A stretch of DNA of 64,000 nt, taken from NCBI GenBank assembly GCA_013298895.1, contig JAAFJM010000016.1, forward strand, positions 1 to 64,000. The letters are read 5' to 3'. The notes under the pieces are model-generated. The model was not told the origin of the DNA. It did no database searches and saw only the letters and a program-made list of their open reading frames with translations. This document shows positions 10,339 through 19,848 of the stretch, one piece after another. Every line of letters starts with the position of its first letter. Within the stretch, counting starts at the first letter, position 1. The translations under genes were made by a program, and so were the position numbers. Source of the stretch: Bacteroidota bacterium (GTDB lineage Bacteria > Bacteroidota > Bacteroidia > UKL13-3).

Positions 10339-11442
10339 TTAATCAATTAATGGCACCGAAACCTTGAAAATTTTATCCGTTTTTTCAATAGCAATTTTTC
10401 TATCGCTTAAATATTCGTATCGGTTGCTAATCATAACCAAGCCTAATCCGCTTGAGTATTCTTTGGTTTCTTTAACTTGTAAATTATTGCTCACTTCTAA
10501 AGTGTTTCCAATGGTTTTAATGCTAATGGTTAACGGTTTACTGCTGCTAACAATATTGTGTTTTATAGCATTTTCAATTAGCATTTGGAGTGTAAGTGGA
10601 ATTATTTTTTTCTGCCTTAAACTATTATCAATTTTTAGGTCAAAAAATAACATATCCATAAACCTTACTTGAAGCAAATCAGAATAAGTTTCGTAAAAGT
10701 GTAATTCTTCGTTTAAAGTTATGCTTTCCTTATCGCGGTATTCCAAAATATTCCTGTAAACGCCCGAAAGTTTGCGTAAGAAATCAGCCGCTTTATCTTG
10801 GTTAATATAAATAAGCGATGAAAGAGTATTTAAATTATTGAATAAAAAATGGGGATTAATTTGAGTTCTTAAAAGTTCCAAACTAAACTGTGCTTTTTCT
10901 TTTTCAAAAGCCTCTTTTTCTATTTTTGAACTGTTCCATTTTTGAATTAAGTAAGTACTAAAATCAACCACTACCGTGAGTTCGATTACAAATATTAATA
11001 CTATAAATTTTATAAAAATATCAAAATAACTTACAAAAGTATAGTTGCCAAAAATCCTATAAAGTACCAAACCCAAGGTGTTATTAGAATAAGGATTGCT
11101 GGTGCCATTAATGGTTAACAATATAAATACAAAACTAAAAACAATGGTTAGCAAAATAATAGTTCCTGCCGCTATACTCACTTTTGTGATTGATTCAACT
11201 ATAAACCTTTTTTTAGGATTATCGTTCCAATCGTAAAAAGTATTTAGCCAATTTTTAAGCTGAAATGCAAAAGAATAAGCTAACAAAAAACTTAACCAAT
11301 CAAAAAATAGACGTTTGAGTAAATCATCAAAAAAAAATGGATAACCGCGTAATGCTTGTGTTAAATTATAAATAAACGTAAAGGCAATCAAACTTAAAAA
11401 AGTTCTCCATCTTTCCGCTTTATCTATATTTTTCCAAGTCAT
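10339..11442 (-). CDS. LytS/YehU-type sensor histidine kinase
   Basis: N-terminal TM segments; ELLRTQINPHFLFNNLNTLSSLIYI His_kinase motif; C-terminal IENAIKHN N-box and GLGLVMISNR. Confidence 0.94.
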   Translation of the reverse strand: MTWKNIDKAERWRTFLSLIAFTFIYNLTQALRGYPFFFDDLLKRLFFDWLSFLLAYSFAFQLKNWLNTFYDWNDNPKKRFIVESITKVSIAAGTIILLTIVFSFVFILLTINGTSNPYSNNTLGLVLYRIFGNYTFVSYFDIFIKFIVLIFVIELTVVVDFSTYLIQKWNSSKIEKEAFEKEKAQFSLELLRTQINPHFLFNNLNTLSSLIYINQDKAADFLRKLSGVYRNILEYRDKESITLNEELHFYETYSDLLQVRFMDMLFFDLKIDNSLRQKKIIPLTLQMLIENAIKHNIVSSSKPLTISIKTIGNTLEVSNNLQVKETKEYSSGLGLVMISNRYEYLSDRKIAIEKTDKIFKVSVPLID

Positions 11443-11506
11443 TTGGGTTGAATCCTTTTTTATTAAATGAGGTTTTACTAGTCTATCAGTGATAGGTCAA
11501 TAATAG

Positions 11507-11899
11507 TTATTCTATTTCTAAAACACCATCAAATGTTTTTTCAATTTGTTTTTCAAATTTTTGATTGCCTTGCGTAATCACAATAATATATTTTCCTTTT
11601 GGCAATTCGCTTAAATCATATCCTTTATTGAATTCTTCCATTGAGGTGTAAGAATCAGAAAAAATACCAATACCATTTTTGCTAATGCTTAATTTAACCT
11701 TTTCTGTGCTAGTTTTGTTTAAACTAAGGGTTAACAAATTAGCGTCATCATACTTTACTGTAGCAACCATGGTTTTGGTACTAAATGTAGCCGTATTTTT
11801 GGCAACCCCATTTTGGTCTTCAATATTAGTTGGGTTTTTAGCTGAAATAATTAAACTTACTAAAGTTAAAAAAGCGATGGTTAAGAATGTTGTTTTCAT
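11507..11899 (-). CDS. Small secreted protein (DUF3244-like)
   Basis: Signal peptide MKTTFLTIAFLTLVSLIISA; 130-aa beta-rich protein with YDLSELPKGKYIIVITQGNQKFEKQI, typical of short secreted Bacteroidota beta-sandwich proteins. Confidence 0.65.
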   Translation of the reverse strand: MKTTFLTIAFLTLVSLIISAKNPTNIEDQNGVAKNTATFSTKTMVATVKYDDANLLTLSLNKTSTEKVKLSISKNGIGIFSDSYTSMEEFNKGYDLSELPKGKYIIVITQGNQKFEKQIEKTFDGVLEIE

Positions 11900-11970
11900 G
11901 TTTTGTGTTGTTAGTGGTTTTTATTAACAATACAAAGATGTTACTATAGTACTTGTTTATTGAGTGTAAA

Positions 11971-12001
11971 AGTACCAATTGCATATTTCGGAGTACCAAT
12001 T
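11971..12001 (-). promoter_or_regulatory. Candidate LytTR operator: direct repeat AATTGGTACT x2, period 21 bp
   Basis: agtaccaatt at 11971-11980 and 11992-12001 (perfect 10-mer, 21-bp period), about 70-100 bp upstream of the 11899 start. Confidence 0.5.
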
Positions 12002-12113
12002 TCAAAAGAAGAAACATCAACTTTATTTTACTATGTTGTTCAATGTTTACGTTTAAATTGTTTTTACATAAACAAAATAAAATTGAGTTAAAAAAACCAC
12101 TTTTAATTTAATT

Positions 12114-12875
12114 CTAAAGGGTATTGTTTAGTAAGACCACACTTGTACATGCTTTTTGGTACAAATTGGAATGAATTACTTTGTCGCTTATAATACTTGC
12201 ATGTTTAACATTATGTGCATCGCTTCCCACAAAACTATGTAGTTTTTTTTCAATTATTCCTTCGGCAGCTTTGAGAACATAAGGACTATAATAACCTATT
12301 AACGAAAGGTTATTTAATTGCAATAAAATACCTTTATCAACTATTTCCTGGTATTTATCTTTTTTTTGATGATAATAAGTATACCGCTCAGGATGGGCTA
12401 AAATAGGGGTAAAACCGTTTATTTGTAATTCAAAAATGGCAGATTTAAAATTACGGGCTTCTTCTAAAAAAGGCATTTCTACCAAAACATATTTTTTGTT
12501 TCCGCCAAAACTTAAAATTTCGTTGTTATTAATTTTAGCTTCAAAAGCATCGTCAATCATATATTCCGCAGCAACTTCCATTTCAAGGTTAATACCTTTT
12601 TCTTTTAAATGGGTTTTTAGTTCTGTTAGTTTGGGTAATAAATTATGCGGTCCATTTTTGTAAAAATCGCTCATAATATGAGGTGTCGTAATTACTTTGG
12701 TATAACCCAATTCCTCAAATATTTTAAGTGTTTCAGCGGCTTCGTCAAGCGTTTGTACGCCATCGTCTACAGCATGAATGAGGTGTGAGTGAAGCTCAAC
12801 CTTTACAGGATTTATAAAAGAGGCAGCATTTTGTGCCGCCTCTTTGTTACCGAATATTTTATTTAAAAATCCCAA
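12114..12875 (-). CDS. CpsB/CapC (YwqE)-type PHP tyrosine-protein phosphatase
   Basis: VELHSHLIHAVDDGVQTLDEA, TTPHIM, ILAHPERY, SFVGSDAHN metal-binding motifs. Confidence 0.92.
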   Translation of the reverse strand: MGFLNKIFGNKEAAQNAASFINPVKVELHSHLIHAVDDGVQTLDEAAETLKIFEELGYTKVITTPHIMSDFYKNGPHNLLPKLTELKTHLKEKGINLEMEVAAEYMIDDAFEAKINNNEILSFGGNKKYVLVEMPFLEEARNFKSAIFELQINGFTPILAHPERYTYYHQKKDKYQEIVDKGILLQLNNLSLIGYYSPYVLKAAEGIIEKKLHSFVGSDAHNVKHASIISDKVIHSNLYQKACTSVVLLNNTL

Positions 12876-12876
12876 A

Positions 12877-13854
12877 TTATACGTTTGATAAATATTCTTT
12901 TAAAGAAGCAATGTTAGGAACATTTAATGAATCAACTTTTCTGTAATCAGCAACGTATAAACTTAACCAATCAAGGCGATGAATCATTTCGTAAACTGCT
13001 TCTAAATTAAACTCATTCACAGCCATATTTATAACCTTGTGATTTTCAACTTCTAATAAATTGGTTAAAAATTCAAAACGAGCACCTACACGAGGATTAC
13101 TATTGGAGTTTAATAAAATGTATAATGATGGTAAATCGCCATAATAGCTTTCTATCATATTATGGTTTGCCTCTGGCAAAACACTCACAAATGCTTCGTG
13201 TTTGGCATTTTCTTGTATTTGCTGTGCAAAACGAATTCCAGTTGATTCAAAATAACCATCGGTAACAATAATAAATTTGTTGTTTACCTTAGTTTTAATT
13301 GCTTCAAAAGCGCTTGTCATTTCTTCTTCGTATGGAGCAGTGTCTTTTACCTTAGCAGCTATTTCTTTTAATGTTGAGGCAACATCTTTTTTAATAAACT
13401 CAGCAAAAATTTGTACCAAATAAGTTAACGAAAAGCCTAAAGCCATTCTTGGTTGGAATCCTGGTTCTAAATGGTATCTTTTTAAGTTATTTTCAGTAGC
13501 ATGTTGTGCTAATTTACCGCCACCAGTTAAAATAATCATATCGCATCCGCGTTTTTTAACTTCATCAAACATAAATAATGTTTCTTCAGTATTTCCGCTG
13601 TATGAACCTAAAACAACCAATGAATTTTTATTTACATATGCAGGTAAAGTGTAATCAGCAATACATTCTACAGGAACTGGAAATTCGTCCATAAATATGT
13701 TTTTTACTAATCTCCCACCAATACCACTTCCGCCTAAACCACCAATCATTATATTGGTGTATTTAGTAATGTCCATTCCATGTGCGCTGTAATTATTAAG
13801 CGCAAATTCAATTTGATAACTGAATTTTTTTAATGCTTCGTGTTGTACGTTCAT
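12877..13854 (-). CDS. Bifunctional phosphoglucose/phosphomannose isomerase family (SIS domain)
   Basis: MIGGLGGSGIGGRLVKN, GSYSGNTEETL, NHNMIES, archaeal/bacterial PGI/PMI family signature. Confidence 0.88.
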   Translation of the reverse strand: MNVQHEALKKFSYQIEFALNNYSAHGMDITKYTNIMIGGLGGSGIGGRLVKNIFMDEFPVPVECIADYTLPAYVNKNSLVVLGSYSGNTEETLFMFDEVKKRGCDMIILTGGGKLAQHATENNLKRYHLEPGFQPRMALGFSLTYLVQIFAEFIKKDVASTLKEIAAKVKDTAPYEEEMTSAFEAIKTKVNNKFIIVTDGYFESTGIRFAQQIQENAKHEAFVSVLPEANHNMIESYYGDLPSLYILLNSNSNPRVGARFEFLTNLLEVENHKVINMAVNEFNLEAVYEMIHRLDWLSLYVADYRKVDSLNVPNIASLKEYLSNV

Positions 13855-13865
13855 ATTCTATTATA

Positions 13866-14729
13866 TTATTTTTTTATTAGGTTCAATAAATATTGACCAT
13901 ATCCGCTTTTTACTAATTTTTTGGCTTCTGTTTCTAGTTGTTCTTTAGTTATATAACCCATATTATAGGCTATTTCTTCAATACAACCAACTTTTAATCC
14001 CTGGCGTTCTTCAATTACTTGCACAAACTGACCCGCTTGCATAAGTGAAGCAAAGGTTCCTGTATCTAACCAAGCTGTTCCGCGCTGTAAAACTCCTACC
14101 TTGAGTTTTCCTTGCTCTAAATATACTTTGTTTACGTCTGTAATTTCAAATTCTCCTCTTGGCGATGGTTTGATATTTTTAGCAATTTCAACTACTGAGT
14201 TATCGTAAAAATATAAACCAGGAACTGCATAATTTGACTTAGGATTAGCTGGCTTTTCTTCAATACTTAAAGCATTCATTTGGTCATCAAATTCCACAAC
14301 CCCATATCGCTCAGGGTCGCTCACATGGTACGCAAATACAACTCCACCTTCAGGGTTGTTATTACTTTGTAATAATGCTTTTAAACCAGAACTAAAGAAA
14401 ATATTATCACCTAAAATCAATGCAACTTTATCTTTTCCAATAAATTCTTCACCAATTACAAAAGCTTGTGCTAGTCCATCCGGACTTGGTTGTTCAGCAT
14501 ATTCAATACGACAGCCAATTTGTGATCCATCGCCTAATAATTTTCTAAAACCAGGTAAGTCATGAGGAGTTGAAATAATTAAAATTTCTTTGATACCTGC
14601 CAACATTAATACCGATAAAGGATAATAAATCATCGGTTTGTCGTAAACAGGCATTAATTGTTTGCTAACGGCTAATGTTAATGGATGTAGACGAGTTCCA
14701 CTACCTCCGGCTAAAATTATTCCTTTCAT
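13866..14729 (-). CDS. rfbA: Glucose-1-phosphate thymidylyltransferase
   Basis: [46 protein letters not shown]. Confidence 0.97.
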   Translation of the reverse strand: MKGIILAGGSGTRLHPLTLAVSKQLMPVYDKPMIYYPLSVLMLAGIKEILIISTPHDLPGFRKLLGDGSQIGCRIEYAEQPSPDGLAQAFVIGEEFIGKDKVALILGDNIFFSSGLKALLQSNNNPEGGVVFAYHVSDPERYGVVEFDDQMNALSIEEKPANPKSNYAVPGLYFYDNSVVEIAKNIKPSPRGEFEITDVNKVYLEQGKLKVGVLQRGTAWLDTGTFASLMQAGQFVQVIEERQGLKVGCIEEIAYNMGYITKEQLETEAKKLVKSGYGQYLLNLIKK

Positions 14730-14829
14730 AAGCTTTGATTTTTAATTATTGAAATAAGATTGAAATATGTTGCAATATAATTTTTTGCACTATAAAACAT
14801 ATCAATTGGCTGTATTTAATAATAATTTT

Positions 14830-15627
14830 TTAATGAGTAGTTTTAATATTTATTTTTACAAAATGCTCAATCGATAAATTAAGTTTTGTACATTCTTCAA
14901 TCATTCCCATGTGATTTGAGTTTTGGAGATAACAAATTTGCGAATTATTACACAATGCGGCTTGAGCAAACATTTCGTTATCGGTAATTATGTTATCGTA
15001 TTTACCAATGGCAAAAAACACAGGTAATTTTGTGTTTTCTAGTAATGTAATACTTTCATCCCTCATCATCATTGCCTTAATGCCTTCAATAACGCCTTGT
15101 ATTGCCGTTGATTGAGCATTTTCTATTAATTCAATGATAGCTTCCTTGTTTACTTCTTTATCAAAAAAAAGTTCTGGAAAGAACGTTTTAAAAAATGGAT
15201 CAGTACCATTTTTTTGAATAAATTTAATTAATTGGGTGCGTTTTGCCAGTCTTTCAAAACTGTCTTTTGCTGCTGTAGAATGGATAAGTCCAAAACCATT
15301 TAGCATAAAGCTAAATTCTTTGGCAAATGCTAAAGTGACATACCCACCCATACTGTGTCCAAACATAAAACAGTTCTTTATTTCTAAATAATCTAATAGC
15401 TCCTTCACTTTAGATGCCATTGCTGGTATAGTGATATTTTTGATAACTTTACTCCCACCAAATCCAGGTAAATCAATTGTAAGTATATTGAAATTATCTT
15501 TCAAATAATCTGTTTGTTTATCAAATAATTTGCTGTTCTCACAAAATCCGTGGATAAGAACAATGGTCTCGTTTTTATTAGAGAAATAAAATTGGTGTTT
15601 GAGCATAAGTAAAAGGTTATAAAACAC
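14830..15627 (-). CDS. Alpha/beta-fold hydrolase; true start probably 15606
   Basis: IVLIHGFCENS oxyanion region, FGHSMGGYVTLAFA nucleophile elbow, NSNHMGMIE His. Annotated start lies within the upstream gene's terminator stem. Confidence 0.88.
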   Translation of the reverse strand: MFYNLLLMLKHQFYFSNKNETIVLIHGFCENSKLFDKQTDYLKDNFNILTIDLPGFGGSKVIKNITIPAMASKVKELLDYLEIKNCFMFGHSMGGYVTLAFAKEFSFMLNGFGLIHSTAAKDSFERLAKRTQLIKFIQKNGTDPFFKTFFPELFFDKEVNKEAIIELIENAQSTAIQGVIEGIKAMMMRDESITLLENTKLPVFFAIGKYDNIITDNEMFAQAALCNNSQICYLQNSNHMGMIEECTKLNLSIEHFVKINIKTTH

Positions 15628-15668
15628 AAAAAGCCATTCGGAATATAACGAATGGCTTTTTGTGTTTT
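15621..15668 (-). terminator. Terminator of the PpiD-like gene
   Basis: Perfect 20-bp stem AAAACACAAAAAGCCATTCG / CGAATGGCTTTTTGTGTTTT with 8-nt loop. Confidence 0.85.
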
Positions 15669-15678
15669 GATTTAAATA

Positions 15679-17790
15679 CTAGTAAAATTTATAACGTAAA
15701 TCTGTTACTTTGTGTAAATCTTTTAAGGTTTCAATAAAACCATACTCTACTTTTTGGCTTAAAGGTTGTTTTAACTCAGCTTTGTAAGGAGTATAATCTT
15801 TTATAGCAGGTGCGTCAACAAATTTATTAACTTGAAATGCATAAATACCACCATCACCTTTGAAAGAAGATACAAACTTATTTGGAGTTGATCCTAAAAC
15901 AGCTCCTACAAAAGAATTATCTTGACCAACATAAGCAATATTTGTGTTTTCAAAAGTTTGACTTCCAATTGGTGTTAATGGTAAGTTTAATTTTTTGCTG
16001 ATTGCATCCAAAGTATTTGCTCCACCATCAACGGCTTCTTTCATCTTAGCTGTTAATTGCTCTGCCTTCTTATCTTTTCTATAATCAGCTTCAACTCTTG
16101 CTTTTGCTGCATCAAAGTTAGCTTTTCCTTTTTCACGAATATCTTTTACAACTGCTATTACATGTTTATCACCAATCGTTATTACTTCACTTACATCACC
16201 AACTTCTGCATTATAAGCCCATTTTATAGCCTCTCTAGCTTCAGGGTAACCAGGTAAGAAATTATCATTTTCCCTAACGTATTCAGCAGTTTTAACTTCT
16301 AATTTTTTTGCTTTGGCATTTTCTTCAAACGATGAAGCGCTTCTGCTTGAAGCGGCAAATTGGCTTGCCTCATTAAAGGCCATACCAACAGTTTTTTCGC
16401 TAGCTTTGAAAGTACGCTCAAGTAAACCTGCTACTATTAATTTGCTTGATTTATTTTCAGTTATTTTAACAATATGCCATCCAAATTGGGTTTTTACTAA
16501 ACCAATATCACCTTTTTTGCCACTTTTACAAAAGCTATTAAATTCTTTTACCATTTGGCCATCTTGGAACCAACCTAAATCTCCACCTTTATCTTTTGTT
16601 CCATCTGTTCCGTATTGGCTAGCCATCATCGCGAAATCACTACCGCTTTTTAATTGAGCTAAAATTTCTTCTGCTTTTGTTTTACTGTTTAAAGTATCTT
16701 GAGCAGTAGTTCCTTCAACTTTAAATAAAATATGGCTTGCACGCATAAATACAGTTGTGTCGTTTTTAACACCACAAACTTTATAGATTTGATACTTATT
16801 GTCTTTGAACATTGGTCCTACTAATGCACCAACTGAATCAGAAAATAATTTTTCAACAATATCTTCAGGGAAATCTTTTCTAGAGCGAGGAGTTGGATCA
16901 AATCTTACTTCACTGTTTGCATCAATATATTGAGTATCATTTTTTGATTGTGCAAATGCAACCACTTGTTCACTCACCCATTTTTGCATTTCTGCTGAAT
17001 CTTCTTTACTTGGAGAAAAATTATATACAACAAAATCAACTTTACGGCTGTTTTCGCGCTCTTTGTATTTGTTTTGGTTTTTATTGAAGTACGATTTTAA
17101 ATCGCTTTCCTCTGCCTTAATTGTTGAATCAGCAATTGTATTAAATGGCATAACTACATAATTTAATTCTGCAGTTTTTGTTCTACCCTCATAAAGTTTC
17201 TTAGCTTCAACATTTGTAGTATAAACTCCTTTTTTTACAAGGCTAGCATATTTTCTACTTAATCCTTCTTGTAAAAGGTAATCTTCGAAAGCGCGCAATT
17301 GCTTTTTAGTTTTTTCATCACCTTTCTCAGTAATTTGTTTTAAATTTTGAATTACAACATTTTTATCAAAGATTCCTGTTTTAGGATCTGTAAAAGATTG
17401 TTTAACTTGTGGGTGAATATTGTCACCAACAAATAAATCTGTAAGTTCTTCGTTTGTTAATGCCACACCTAAATCACTATATTCTTTGGTCATTAAATTT
17501 TCTTGAATAATTGTGTTCCATGCTTGCTCTCTTATTTGATTGCGAGTATTATCATCAAGTGGCTGACCTTGAGCACGTTCTTTGAAAAGATCTTCTTGTT
17601 TAGCCACTTCCATTTCAAACTCTTTGTAAGTAATGGCATCTCCATCAATTGTTCCTACATTATTTGATTGTGCATTAAAAATGCTGTTTCCGCTTGTTAA
17701 AGCATCTGAAACTAGGAATAAAACTAAGGCTAATCCAACAAATCCAATTGCTATGCCACTTCTATTTCTTATTTTGGTTAATATTGCCAT
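15679..17790 (-). CDS. ppiD: Peptidylprolyl isomerase, SurA/PpiD type
   Basis: N-terminal TM with SurA_N-like IDGDAITYKEFEMEVAKQE; parvulin domain RASHILFKVEGTTAQDTLNSKTKAEEILAQLKSGSDFAMMASQYGTDGTKDKGGDLGWFQDGQMVKEF. Confidence 0.9.
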   Translation of the reverse strand: MAILTKIRNRSGIAIGFVGLALVLFLVSDALTSGNSIFNAQSNNVGTIDGDAITYKEFEMEVAKQEDLFKERAQGQPLDDNTRNQIREQAWNTIIQENLMTKEYSDLGVALTNEELTDLFVGDNIHPQVKQSFTDPKTGIFDKNVVIQNLKQITEKGDEKTKKQLRAFEDYLLQEGLSRKYASLVKKGVYTTNVEAKKLYEGRTKTAELNYVVMPFNTIADSTIKAEESDLKSYFNKNQNKYKERENSRKVDFVVYNFSPSKEDSAEMQKWVSEQVVAFAQSKNDTQYIDANSEVRFDPTPRSRKDFPEDIVEKLFSDSVGALVGPMFKDNKYQIYKVCGVKNDTTVFMRASHILFKVEGTTAQDTLNSKTKAEEILAQLKSGSDFAMMASQYGTDGTKDKGGDLGWFQDGQMVKEFNSFCKSGKKGDIGLVKTQFGWHIVKITENKSSKLIVAGLLERTFKASEKTVGMAFNEASQFAASSRSASSFEENAKAKKLEVKTAEYVRENDNFLPGYPEAREAIKWAYNAEVGDVSEVITIGDKHVIAVVKDIREKGKANFDAAKARVEADYRKDKKAEQLTAKMKEAVDGGANTLDAISKKLNLPLTPIGSQTFENTNIAYVGQDNSFVGAVLGSTPNKFVSSFKGDGGIYAFQVNKFVDAPAIKDYTPYKAELKQPLSQKVEYGFIETLKDLHKVTDLRYKFY

Positions 17791-17810
17791 ACGATTTTTT
17801 TAAAGAGTGG

Positions 17811-17842
17811 CAAAAATAAGCGCAATGACTATACAAGGCAAA
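17811..17842 (-). promoter_or_regulatory. Bacteroidota-type promoter for the PpiD-like gene
   Basis: Minus strand TTTG (17839-17842), N20, TATTTTTG (17811-17818). Confidence 0.65.
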
Positions 17843-17898
17843 TGTTATTTATTTTTACATTTATAATATAATCAGACAATTAGATAAATAGCATAAAA

Positions 17899-18606
17899 AT
17901 GACCTACGGAAAATTATACTTAATTCCCAATTTTTTGGCAAATGATAGCCAAAATGATTTTTTACCTGTAATGGTGAAAAGAATGACCCATCATTTAAAA
18001 AATTTTGTGGTTGAAAGTGAAAAAGAGGCAAGAGCCCTAATTAAAAAATTACAATTAGCTACTCCTCAAAATGAGTTGCAAATTTTTATCTTAAATGAAC
18101 ACACAGAGGCAAATACTTACCATCAATTATTAAAAGCGCTTGAAAACGACCAAGATGCAGGTGTAATAAGTGATGCAGGCCTTCCCTGTGTAGCCGATCC
18201 TGGTTTTCAGCTCGTGGCTTTAGCACATCAAAAAAATATAAAAGTTATTCCTTTGCCAGGTTCGTCTTCTATTTTTATGGCATTGATGTCAAGTGGCTTT
18301 AGCGGTCAAAATTTTGCTTTTACCGGATATTTGCCAATTGATAAAAATTTACGTGTTAAAAGAATTAAGGAATTAGAGCGAGAATTGGTAACAAAACAGC
18401 AAGCCCAAATTTTTATGGAAACACCTTATCGTAACAACCATCTTTTTGATGATTTGGTAAAAAATTGTACTGGTAATGTATTGTTGTGTATTGCCTGTAA
18501 TATTTCGGCAAATGATGAATTGATACAAACAAAATCAATTAAAGAATGGGCTAAAGTAAAACCTGATTTACATAAAAAACCTACAATTTTTATATTGGGT
18601 AATTAA
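17899..18606 (+). CDS. SAM-dependent methyltransferase, tetrapyrrole-methylase fold (RsmI-like)
   Basis: LYLIPNFL start, GVISDAGLPCVADPGFQLV and VIPLPGSSSIFMALMSSGF motifs of the RsmI-related family. Confidence 0.87.
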   Translation: MTYGKLYLIPNFLANDSQNDFLPVMVKRMTHHLKNFVVESEKEARALIKKLQLATPQNELQIFILNEHTEANTYHQLLKALENDQDAGVISDAGLPCVADPGFQLVALAHQKNIKVIPLPGSSSIFMALMSSGFSGQNFAFTGYLPIDKNLRVKRIKELERELVTKQQAQIFMETPYRNNHLFDDLVKNCTGNVLLCIACNISANDELIQTKSIKEWAKVKPDLHKKPTIFILGN

Positions 18607-18714
18607 ATAAAACTTAATAGTTTGATGAAGCAACTAAATCTTATCAAAAAAATGGTAAATTGATAAAAAAACATAAATTGCGCAGCAAAACACTCACAAT
18701 AAATTTATAATTTT

Positions 18715-19767
18715 ATGTCAAAAATTGTTGAACTATTAGGCGATAAAGCCGATTATTACTTAAATCACGAAAGTAAAACCATTAGCAAATCAAATATCCA
18801 CTTACCTGGTAGCGATTTTATTGATCGCATTTTTGCTCAAACTAACAGAAACCCTCAAGTATTGCGTAGTCTTGCTCAGTTATATGGAACAGGTCGTTTA
18901 GCAAATACTGGTTATATGTCTATTTTACCTGTTGATCAAGGTATCGAGCATTCAGCTGGTGCAAGTTTTGCTCCAAATCCTGCGTTTTTTGATCCTGAAA
19001 ACATTGTTAAATTAGCAATTGAAGGTGGTTGCAACGCTGTAGCTTCAACTTATGGTGTTTTGGCTTCAATGTCAAGAAAATACGCTCATAAAATTCCTTT
19101 TATTGTTAAAATTAACCATAACGAGTTTTTAAGTTATCCTAATAAATTTGACCAAATTATGTTTGGTTCGGTTGATGAAGCTTACAATTTAGGTGCAGTT
19201 GCAGTTGGAGCTACTATTTATTTTGGTTCAGATGAATCTGGTCGCCAAATTCAAGAAGTAGCTGCTGCTTTTGAGCGTGCTCACGAGTTAGGTATGGCTA
19301 CTATTTTATGGTGCTATTTACGTAACAATGCATTTAAAGTGGATGGTGTTGATTACCATACAGCAGCCGATTTAACAGGTCAAGCTAACCATTTAGGTGT
19401 AACCATTCAAGCGGATATTATTAAACAAAAATTACCTACTAATAATGGTGGTTACAATGCTACAAAACATGGTAAAACACATCCAAAAGTTTATAGTGAA
19501 TTAAGTACTGATCATCCAATTGATTTGACTCGTTATCAAGTTGCAAATTGCTACATGGGTCGCCAAGGTTTAATTAATTCAGGTGGAGAAAGCAAAGGAG
19601 CTAGTGATTTAGCAGAAGCAGTAACAACAGCAGTAATTAATAAACGTGCTGGTGGACAAGGTTTAATCAGCGGTCGTAAAGCATTCCAAAAACCAATGAA
19701 CGAAGGTATTCAGTTATTAAATACCATTCAAGACGTTTATTTAGATAATAGTATTACAATAGCATAA
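18715..19767 (+). CDS. fbaB: Class I fructose-bisphosphate aldolase (DhnA/FbaB family)
   Basis: [50 protein letters not shown]. Confidence 0.9.
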   Translation: MSKIVELLGDKADYYLNHESKTISKSNIHLPGSDFIDRIFAQTNRNPQVLRSLAQLYGTGRLANTGYMSILPVDQGIEHSAGASFAPNPAFFDPENIVKLAIEGGCNAVASTYGVLASMSRKYAHKIPFIVKINHNEFLSYPNKFDQIMFGSVDEAYNLGAVAVGATIYFGSDESGRQIQEVAAAFERAHELGMATILWCYLRNNAFKVDGVDYHTAADLTGQANHLGVTIQADIIKQKLPTNNGGYNATKHGKTHPKVYSELSTDHPIDLTRYQVANCYMGRQGLINSGGESKGASDLAEAVTTAVINKRAGGQGLISGRKAFQKPMNEGIQLLNTIQDVYLDNSITIA

Positions 19768-19782
19768 ATATGTTTCTGGCCT

Positions 19783-19843
19783 CTAGCTACTAGCGCCTTA
19801 ATAAAGGATTACAGCTAGTTGCTAGAAGCTAGTAGTCAGTAGC
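19783..19843. repeat. Short intergenic repeats based on CTAGCTACTAGC / GCTAGTAG
   Basis: ctagctactagc at 19783-19794 and gctagttgctagaagctagtagtcagtagc at 19814-19843 form imperfect inverted and direct repeats between fbaB and accD. Confidence 0.6.
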
Positions 19844-19848
19844 AAAAA

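Noticed and set aside
11838-12020. 60-aa minus ORF overlapping the 11507-11899 start and the direct repeat
   Set aside because: Different frame from the signal-peptide protein, no motif; probably chance.
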